Source: Methanolinea sp. UBA275
GTDB lineage: Archaea > Halobacteriota > Methanomicrobia > Methanomicrobiales > Methanospirillaceae
Assembly (NCBI GenBank): GCA_002506105.1
Contig: DAWU01000049.1
Coordinates: forward strand, 1-11,224
Length of the DNA: 11,224 nt
Direction: 5' to 3'
Shown here: positions 7,409 through 11,224 of the stretch, one piece after another
Layout of the letters: each line of letters begins with the position of its first letter
Numbering within the stretch: position 1 is the first letter of the stretch
Program-made: the position numbers and the translations under genes
Notes under the pieces: model-generated
Seen by the model: the letters and a program-made list of their open reading frames with translations, nothing else
Told to the model about the DNA's origin: nothing
Database searches by the model: none

Positions 7409-7551
7409 AGCATGGTATAGACCGGCAGAGAGAAAAATCCTCTTGATGTGCGGGGGACACTGCGATGCGTGGTATTCCGGCTTTTGGATCAGACCACTCA
7501 CACGAGCGCCTCTTCAAGGATTTTTCCCGGTGCATGCCGATCCTTGTCCGG

Positions 7552-7559
7552 AATATTAA
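7552..7559. promoter_or_regulatory. Shared AT box between divergent membrane-protein genes
   Basis: AATATTAA is the only AT-rich element in the gap between nfeD (minus) and the YIP1 gene (plus). It is near-palindromic. On the plus strand its centre is about 34 bp before the ATG at 7590, the right place for a TATA box with a short leader. On the minus strand it would give a start near 7530, with a long leader if nfeD starts at 7408. A bidirectional promoter is inferred. Confidence 0.4.
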
Positions 7560-7589
7560 CGACACATCCCGGGAGAAGAGCTAGGTACC

Positions 7590-8180
7590 ATGAGGAAGAC
7601 GATCCTTGACAAGATCAAGGAATTCATGTTCAATCCTTCCCATGCCTTCCGTGGGGTAAAAGACGAAGGGCCGGGCGAGACCATTCTCTACCTGGTCATC
7701 CTCGCGTTCTTTTATGCAGGCATGGCCACGGTCATGACCACGCTCCAGGTATTTCCCCATCCTTTCTCCAGCTCCTTCACAGGCCATGGTATTCCGGTGC
7801 TCGACCCGGTCAGGATCATCACCGACATACTCTCCATCGTCATCACGACGATTCTCACCCTGGGGATCTACGGCATCTGGCTGCATCTCTGGGTATTCCT
7901 AGTGGGAGGAAGAAAGGGGATCTGGCAGACCGGGAAGAGCGTTTGTTATTCAGCGACGCCATCGCTGTTACTTGCATGGATCCCGGTCATCGGGACTCTC
8001 GTCGGGCTGGTATGGACCGTGATCATCAATGTTATCGGCATCAAGGAGTTGCACGGGCTTTCCGATAACCGGGCTGCGCTGGCGGTGGTGCTCGCAGTCG
8101 TGGTTGCAGTGATCCTTGCAGCCATCGCAGTCGGTGCACTGGTTCTCGCGGTGCTCTCTTCACTTCCCATGACCGGATGA
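7590..8180 (+). CDS. YIP1-family integral membrane protein
   Basis: Protein of 196 aa with about five membrane segments: near 32-52, 74-94, 95-106 with the following loop, 122-150 and 163-190. The N-terminus MRKTILDKIKEFMFNPSHAFRGVKDE and the later YSATPSLLLAWIPVIG...IIGIKELHGLS-type block (about 120-155) are hallmarks of prokaryotic YIP1-domain proteins. Eukaryotic relatives act in vesicle trafficking with Rab GTPases; the archaeal role is unknown. The Shine-Dalgarno is weak (GGGAG at 7571-7575), in line with a short leader from the AT box at 7552. It is transcribed away from nfeD and followed by a long non-coding stretch. Confidence 0.88.
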   Translation: MRKTILDKIKEFMFNPSHAFRGVKDEGPGETILYLVILAFFYAGMATVMTTLQVFPHPFSSSFTGHGIPVLDPVRIITDILSIVITTILTLGIYGIWLHLWVFLVGGRKGIWQTGKSVCYSATPSLLLAWIPVIGTLVGLVWTVIINVIGIKELHGLSDNRAALAVVLAVVVAVILAAIAVGALVLAVLSSLPMTG

Positions 8181-8257
8181 TTCTTCCAGCCCCGGGAATG
8201 GGTGCGAAATAACCATTGTTAAGGGTAGAGTGGCAATCTGGGCTCCCAACATTTTTT

Positions 8258-8283
8258 GGCTCTTCGCTATCTGGTGTGGGTAG
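8258..8283. repeat. Candidate ISL3-like transposon end (solo)
   Basis: The stretch beginning GGCTCTTCGCTATCTGGTGT resembles the terminal inverted repeats of ISL3-family insertion sequences, which typically start GGCTCTTC or GGCTCTTT. An A/T-rich stretch (ATTTTTT) sits just outside, as is common for ISL3 targets. No transposase and no matching inverted end (GCGAAGAGCC) exist elsewhere in the window, so at most this is a relic. The match is from memory. Confidence 0.3.
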
Positions 8284-8425
8284 AAATAGTGAACCGGATA
8301 CATTTTATGGGGACTGTCCGCCCCCGCATCCCCATATGTGATGCACGCCGCCGTGTTATTAGGATTTTTTACTTCTCCAGGATGATCCAGCCTATATCGA
8401 TGAATCAACGATGACTGTGAGGTCG

Positions 8426-8453
8426 CCTCGGGTCGATGGCGGTAGCCCCGAGG
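8426..8453. repeat. Hairpin with 7-bp GC stem
   Basis: CCTCGGG (8426-8432) and CCCGAGG (8447-8453) are perfect inverted repeats around a 14-nt loop. It lies in the non-coding gap, with no T-run directly after it on the plus strand, so a terminator role is not evident. Confidence 0.5.
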
Positions 8454-8517
8454 TATTTTCAGGGGCGGTGCGGGGAATCACACTTGGAAATGAGACCGAC
8501 AACCCTCACTGTTTCCA

Positions 8518-8593
8518 CTATCATTTTAGTGAGCAGATTTACTAGGAATTTCTCATCTAAATTTTTTGGTGAGATGAGTGGTAAAAATGATAG
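8518..8593. repeat. Nested inverted repeats (76-bp imperfect palindrome)
   Basis: Outer arms CTATCATTTT (8518-8527) and AAAATGATAG (8584-8593) match perfectly over 10 bp. Inner arms CTCATCT (8552-8558) and AGATGAG (8572-8578) match over 7 bp around a T-rich centre. Smaller arms, CTCACT/AGTGAG (8505-8510/8528-8533), overlap it. It ends 10 bp from the stop codon of the DUF89 gene, so it may be its transcript end on the minus strand, or a small MITE-like element. Confidence 0.55.
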
Positions 8594-8603
8594 AATACCC
8601 TCG

Positions 8604-9458
8604 TTATTCCCGCAGCATCGCGATCTTGCTCCCACGCGGAACACCCACCTCTTCGGCGATGGGATCGCACTTTGCGGCCATGAGGTACGCGACCGGGGGC
8701 AGGTTCGAGTACTCCGAGAGGGACTCGTAGTTTGCCATGCCTTTTGCAATGACAAGGGTGCAGGTTTCCATGGCCTGTGCAAGAAGATCTGGCATGCAGT
8801 CGAGCCGGACCCCGATCTCGCACCCGCACCCTGTCGTCGTGACCACCTCCGCATACCGGTCCATGTGGAGAGCACGTGCCTCTGCTATGGTGGCGTCATT
8901 CAGGATCGGTTCGTCCCGGAGCGCAAGGGTGATCCGGGAGCCCTGCCGGGATAAAAATTCCAGGAGCAGGCGATCGAAGACGATCTCGCCGCAGTTGTCG
9001 GTGAAGTACACGACCCTCGAGACCATGGAAAGGATTCGATCGCAGTCATCGATTGCAAGGCCTGATTTGAACTCCTCATCGAAATAGCGTGAGAAATCGG
9101 ACTGAACCGTGTGGGACTTCACCCCGTAATCGAAGGTATTTCCAATCACGCTGGCGAGGACAAAATCCCTGAACGATGTAAGGCGTGGTCTGACCTGCCT
9201 GCAGACCGCGAGCGCCTGCCTGGTGCTCTCTTCCTTCAAGGCGAGGAACGGATCGTTATTCCCGAGCCGGACATATGCATGCCGGTGGATTGCACTTGCA
9301 ATCTGCGGGTGGGAGAGCGGCCGGGTGCGGAGTTCATCGAGAAGATGTGCGCATTCTTCTCGGATCTCTGCGGTTGCGTCCGGACCCGCGTCACACAGGC
9401 GGCATTCCAGTGCAACCCGTGAGAGCAGGCACTCAAAACAGCGTTCATCGAGTTTCAT
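8604..9458 (-). CDS. ARMT1-like DUF89 family protein (damage-control phosphatase type)
   Basis: Protein of 284 aa of the DUF89/ARMT1-like fold. Seen: a cysteine-rich start with two CxxC motifs (C7/C10 and C19/C22), FVLASVIGNTFDYG at about 99-112, the metal-site segment TDNCGEIVFD (153-162), LRDEPILNDAT (180-190) and IAKGMANYES (237-246). Family knowledge: DUF89 proteins are metal-dependent phosphatases proposed to clear damaged sugar phosphates and cofactors; the true substrate here is unknown. The ATG at 9458 is favoured by AGGT seven bases before it; a TTG at 9476 would add six residues. The start lies only 25 bases after the 3' end of tRNA-Pro on the same strand, and no separate TATA box is visible, so it is probably transcribed together with the tRNA. 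Confidence 0.88.
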   Translation of the reverse strand: MKLDERCFECLLSRVALECRLCDAGPDATAEIREECAHLLDELRTRPLSHPQIASAIHRHAYVRLGNNDPFLALKEESTRQALAVCRQVRPRLTSFRDFVLASVIGNTFDYGVKSHTVQSDFSRYFDEEFKSGLAIDDCDRILSMVSRVVYFTDNCGEIVFDRLLLEFLSRQGSRITLALRDEPILNDATIAEARALHMDRYAEVVTTTGCGCEIGVRLDCMPDLLAQAMETCTLVIAKGMANYESLSEYSNLPPVAYLMAAKCDPIAEEVGVPRGSKIAMLRE

Positions 9459-9483
9459 GGGAATACCTGTGAGCAAGAATGAA

Positions 9484-9557
9484 TGGGGCCACTGCGATTT
9501 GAACGCAGGTCAGAAGACCCCCAGTCTCCTAGGATGGCCAGGCTACCCTATGGCCCC
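9484..9557 (-). tRNA. tRNA-Pro (anticodon GGG)
   Basis: A complete 74-nt cloverleaf on the minus strand. Acceptor GGGGCCA pairs with TGGCCCC (7 bp). The D arm GGGT...TCCT is of the archaeal Pro type, with AGCCTGGCCA as loop. Anticodon stem GGAGA/TCTTC encloses the loop CTGGGGG, giving anticodon GGG. The variable loop is TGAC. The T arm is CTGCG-TTCAAAT-CGCAG. The discriminator is A73 and no CCA is encoded. There is no intron. It reads CCC and CCU codons. A TATA box at 9578-9584 lies at the right distance upstream. Confidence 0.95.
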
Positions 9558-9577
9558 GGAAAGGCAGGATTTTTTAC

Positions 9578-9584
9578 AAATATA
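9578..9584 (-). promoter_or_regulatory. TATA box of the tRNA-Pro / DUF89 transcript
   Basis: On the minus strand TATATTT is centred about 24 bp before the tRNA 5' end at 9557, so transcription should begin at or very near the mature tRNA. It is the only good promoter signal for the downstream DUF89 gene as well. Confidence 0.65.
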
Positions 9585-9616
9585 CAGCCATATCGCTGTT
9601 ATTTTGCAGTTCTGAA

Positions 9617-9636
9617 CCAAAATATTATGATTTTGG
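9617..9636. repeat. AT-rich dyad upstream of tRNA-Pro
   Basis: CCAAAAT (9617-9623) and ATTTTGG (9630-9636) are perfect inverted repeats with a 6-bp spacer; allowing one bulged base they extend to AACC/GGGTT. The dyad sits 60-80 bp upstream of the tRNA start. It may be an operator or simply the end of another transcript. Confidence 0.4.
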
Positions 9637-9861
9637 GTTATACTATGTATGGGAGGGATGTGTAATAAAACATCCTGTTTTGTGTGATTGCACGCCGGAG
9701 AGGGGGGAATCCGTCACGACGATTGTGCGGGAAGCAACGGGGCGGATATCCCATGGCAGCGATCCTTCCGGAGTCTATTGATCAGGCATATGAATAGAAA
9801 GGATGAATACTGTATGAATACCTCTGGCATTAAGGGGGACAGCGATCAAGGGTGAGATCAG

Positions 9862-10221
9862 ATGCTCAAAGAGAAAATCAAGGGATATATCGAAAAAATA
9901 AGGAAAATTGAAGGAGTTCTGGGGTGTGTCCTCATCTCCCGGGACGGGATCATGCTTGGCCGTTCGATGGAAGGCGAGTTCAATGAACCCTGGCTGGCGG
10001 CAATGTGTGCAACACTCTTTGCATCTGCCGAATCCGCCTCCGGTATTTTAAAAATGGCTCCTCCCGAGGCGGTATCGGTCATGATCGAGGACCGTTCCGT
10101 GATCGTAATAGGGGCGGGGGAAAAACTCCTTATCGTTGCGATGATCAGAGATGGGGGGGAGCGATCTGCTCTGTTCCAGGCGCTGGCTGACCTTGCACGT
10201 GAAATCGGGGGGTCTTTCTGA
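9862..10221 (+). CDS. Roadblock/LC7-domain protein
   Basis: Protein of 119 aa, one Roadblock/LC7 domain. The pattern KIEGVLGCVLISRDGIMLGRS-type opening (about 15-36) with a long central helix (EPWLAAMCATLFASAESASGIL) and the strands VSVMIEDRSVIVIGAGEKLLIVAM is characteristic. Such domains form dimers that bind and regulate small Ras-like GTPases (MglB with MglA in bacteria). No GTPase is in the window. GGTGA at 9851-9855 precedes the ATG by six bases. The stop codon overlaps the next start by one base (TGATG), so the response regulator is translationally coupled and the two likely share a signalling pathway. Confidence 0.88.
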   Translation: MLKEKIKGYIEKIRKIEGVLGCVLISRDGIMLGRSMEGEFNEPWLAAMCATLFASAESASGILKMAPPEAVSVMIEDRSVIVIGAGEKLLIVAMIRDGGERSALFQALADLAREIGGSF

Positions 10222-10856
10222 TGTACACGGTGATGGTCATCGATGACAGCCCGTTCATTGTCGACATCTTTGTCACCATGCTCCAGCGGGGGGGATACCA
10301 GACGGTCGCGGCCTATGGCGGGCAGGAGGCGCTCGATACCCTTGCAACCGTCTCACCGGATCTCATCCTCCTCGATATCATGATGGAACCCATGGATGGC
10401 TGGGAGACCCTCACGCACCTGAAGAATACCCCCGAACTGAAGGAGATCCCGGTCATGATGCTCACCGCAAAGCAACTCACCCCCTCTGAAGCCCAGGAAT
10501 ACGGGATCTACATAGAGGATTACATCATGAAGCCGATCACCCACAAGGAGCTCTACGAGGCGATCGAGGGGCAGCTGAAAAGGAAGCGGATGATCGAGAT
10601 CGATATACAGAATGCGACCGATGCAGGGATCGATCAGAAGGTTATCGACGAATACCGGAGGCTCCGGAAGAGTATCGACATCAACAACCGGCTCCTCAAG
10701 CTCCTGGAGAACACCTACAAGGTAAACGACGAGAAGGTGAAGCTGGGTGACGAGATCGGGCTTGCCATTCGCAGCATGGGCATGAACATCCGTTTCCAGG
10801 AGGAGCGGCTGGAGCAGTTGCGGGGCGAGTTCTCTGCAGTCACTCCCTCCGCATAA
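10221..10856 (+). CDS. Response regulator: receiver domain with helical C-terminal extension
   Basis: Protein of 211 aa. Residues 1-120 are a CheY-like receiver with every key residue: acidic pair D8/D9, phospho-acceptor D52 (LILLDIMM), T82 (MLTAK) and K104 (IMKP). Residues from about 121 to 205 are charged and predicted mostly helical (KVIDEYRRLRKSIDINNRLL, DEKVKLGDEIGLAIRSMGM, then RFQEERLEQLRGE), with no DNA-binding or enzymatic domain that I recognise, so output is probably by protein contact or oligomerisation. A histidine kinase is not in the window. It is coupled to the Roadblock/LC7 gene by TGATG, and a T-rich terminator follows. Confidence 0.9.
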   Translation: MYTVMVIDDSPFIVDIFVTMLQRGGYQTVAAYGGQEALDTLATVSPDLILLDIMMEPMDGWETLTHLKNTPELKEIPVMMLTAKQLTPSEAQEYGIYIEDYIMKPITHKELYEAIEGQLKRKRMIEIDIQNATDAGIDQKVIDEYRRLRKSIDINNRLLKLLENTYKVNDEKVKLGDEIGLAIRSMGMNIRFQEERLEQLRGEFSAVTPSA

Positions 10857-10870
10857 GTCCGGTTTTTCCA

Positions 10871-10907
10871 GAAATTCTCTTTTTCCCTTTCGCGGATGTT
10901 TTTTTCT
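10871..10907 (+). terminator. T-rich terminator after the response regulator
   Basis: Starting 15 bases after the stop codon, two T-runs (CTCTTTTTCC and GATGTTTTTTTC) lie within 37 bp. This is the usual archaeal termination signature and sets off the structured region that follows. Confidence 0.6.
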
Positions 10908-10926
10908 GAATTTCGAGTTCTGATCA

Positions 10927-10936
10927 GTGTATACAC
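10927..10936. repeat. Perfect 10-bp palindrome
   Basis: GTGTATACAC is fully self-complementary. It is preceded directly by the palindromic TGATCA (10921-10926). Position before the structured segment suggests a possible protein-binding or promoter element (core TATA), but the evidence is only symmetry. Confidence 0.35.
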
Positions 10937-10955
10937 AGCATTTTGATGATGTGAA

Positions 10956-10978
10956 CGGAGGGGGAGTATCCCCCTCCG
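10956..10978. repeat. Perfect 10-bp GC hairpin with 3-nt loop
   Basis: CGGAGGGGGA (10956-10965) and TCCCCCTCCG (10969-10978) pair perfectly around GTA. This is the strongest simple hairpin in the window. No T-run follows. A diverged copy sits at 11170-11194. Confidence 0.7.
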
Positions 10979-10992
10979 GACCTCCCCCGAGA

Positions 10993-11064
10993 TGCGATAG
11001 CCTGTTGGCAGGTGGGATTTGAATTCGGCCAGAAGAGGATGTACTCAGCACTTGCCCTATCGCA
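10993..11064 (+). ncRNA. Candidate structured RNA: long bulged hairpin
   Basis: TGCGATAG (10993-11000) pairs with CTATCGCA (11057-11064), and immediately inside GGCAGGTG (11007-11014) pairs with CACTTGCC (11049-11056) with one G-U wobble. The two helices are contiguous on the 3' side, with a 6-nt bulge (CCTGTT) on the 5' side and a 34-nt terminal loop. The wobble works only if the plus strand is the RNA. Sixteen base pairs in this layout are unlikely by chance. Whether it is transcribed, or instead a DNA structure or recombination site, is unknown. Confidence 0.4.
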
Positions 11065-11075
11065 ATTCGGGATGC
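11051..11075 (+). repeat. 25-bp direct repeat, copy 1
   Basis: This copy begins CTTGCCCTATCGC and ends ATTCGGGATGC, and is identical to 11200-11224. It includes most of the 3' strand of the long bulged hairpin plus 11 bases beyond it. Confidence 0.85.
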
Positions 11076-11084
11076 CACAGCGGC

Positions 11085-11098
11085 GGGGCGAGAGCCCC
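11085..11098 (+). other. GNRA-type tetraloop hairpin
   Basis: GGGGC-GAGA-GCCCC gives a 5-bp all-GC stem closed by GAGA, a GNRA tetraloop when read on the plus strand. The minus strand would give TCTC, which is not a stable tetraloop. It supports a plus-strand structured RNA in this segment. Confidence 0.45.
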
Positions 11099-11169
11099 AA
11101 GAGCGTCTGAGGGGGAGTGCGGTGTTACCTTGAACAGACGGGAAGAATCCCCCTGCCCTTGTTCCCCCA

Positions 11170-11194
11170 CAGGAGGGTGTAGAACCCCCTCCTG
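11170..11194. repeat. Hairpin resembling the one at 10956
   Basis: CAGGAGGG (11170-11177) pairs with CCCTCCTG (11187-11194) around a 9-nt loop. Aligned without gaps over 21 bases, it is identical to the 10957-10977 hairpin at 16 positions, so the two look like diverged copies. Confidence 0.5.
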
Positions 11195-11199
11195 CTCCC

Positions 11200-11224
11200 C
11201 TTGCCCTATCGCAATTCGGGATGC
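11200..11224 (+). repeat. 25-bp direct repeat, copy 2 (cut by the window end)
   Basis: Identical to 11051-11075, 149 bp further on. The window ends exactly inside or at the end of this copy, so the repeat may be longer and the array may continue. Confidence 0.85.

Larger units (their letters stand above)
8181..8603. other. 423-bp non-coding region between convergent genes
   Basis: No convincing gene lies here; the frames that cross it are unrelated to any family I recognise. It holds a possible transposon end at 8258, a 7-bp-stem hairpin at 8426-8453 and a nested palindromic segment at 8518-8593. It is more A/T-rich than its surroundings, and terminators of both flanking units must lie in it. 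Confidence 0.6.
9558..9861. other. 304-bp intergenic region between divergent units
   Basis: No gene is seen. It holds the tRNA-Pro TATA box, the dyad at 9617-9636, and, near the Roadblock gene, two exact copies of TATGAATA (9789-9796 and 9813-9820) 24 bp apart. The second copy is placed to act as a TATA-like element, about 45 bp before the ATG at 9862. The middle (9680-9780) is G/C-rich with nothing recognisable. Confidence 0.5.

Noticed and set aside
8160..8408. Minus-strand frame of 82 codons in the non-coding gap
   Set aside because: No Shine-Dalgarno, no recognisable domain, and it overlaps the possible transposon end and the end of the YIP1 gene.
8436..8954. Plus-strand frame of 172 codons entering the DUF89 gene
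   Set aside because: Most of it is antisense to DUF89 and the rest runs through inverted repeats.
10991..11075. A second tRNA on the minus strand (TTCAAAT T-loop-like sequence, 72-nt terminal pairing)
   Set aside because: The five bases on each side of TTCAAAT (CCGAA and CCCAC) do not pair, the T-loop is not next to the acceptor-like stem, and no anticodon arm forms. A decayed tRNA relic remains possible but is not supported.
10353..11078. Minus-strand frame of 241 codons across the response regulator and the structured segment
   Set aside because: Its larger part is antisense to the receiver gene, the rest resembles no protein, and the DNA there is dominated by hairpins.
11051..11224. CRISPR array
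   Set aside because: Only two repeat copies, with a 124-bp gap that itself contains hairpins; spacers of regular 30-40 bp length are absent, as are cas genes.

Overview
The window looks like part of the chromosome of a methanogenic archaeon, most likely of the Methanomicrobiales (Methanoregula/Methanolinea-like). This is an inference. It rests on archaeal-type Shine-Dalgarno sequences (GGAGGTGA), TATA boxes about 25 bp upstream of inferred start sites, a tRNA gene without encoded CCA, T-rich terminators, and protein families typical of Euryarchaeota (UPF0200 kinase-like protein, S1-OB-DHH nuclease, a DUF7123-like winged-helix protein, a Roadblock/LC7 plus receiver pair, ARMT1-like DUF89). I cannot name a species.

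Layout. (1) 74-3123, plus strand: a tight four-gene operon of a radical SAM activase (NrdG2-like), a UPF0200 P-loop kinase-like protein, a TIM-barrel sugar-phosphate isomerase/epimerase-like protein and ribonuclease Z, joined by overlaps of 41, 4 and 4 bp. (2) 3221-5065, plus: a large S1-OB-DHH/DHHA1 RecJ-like nuclease with its own TATA box. (3) 5251-5725, plus: two small genes, a winged-helix-like protein of 83 aa and an unrecognised 62-aa protein. (4) 5824-7408, minus: an nfeD-slipin (SPFH) membrane operon. It is transcribed divergently from (5) 7590-8180, plus, a YIP1-family membrane protein. (6) 8181-8603: a 423-bp non-coding region with several inverted repeats and one motif resembling an ISL3-family transposon end. 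(7) 8604-9557, minus: tRNA-Pro(GGG) followed after 25 bp by an ARMT1/DUF89 gene, apparently one transcript. (8) 9862-10856, plus: a Roadblock/LC7 gene coupled to a response regulator. (9) 10857-11224: a T-rich terminator, then about 270 bp of GC-rich, highly structured non-coding DNA with a 25-bp exact direct repeat, several strong hairpins and a potential pseudoknot. It runs off the window end.

Functional picture. The coding part is mostly housekeeping: nucleotide and radical chemistry, tRNA 3' processing, nucleic-acid repair, membrane quality control and a small signalling pair. The least explained parts are the structured segment at 10956-11224 and the tRNA-Pro/DUF89 arrangement. In the latter, a protein-coding mRNA would have to be released from a tRNA transcript; the 3'-end tRNA nuclease itself is encoded in the same window.
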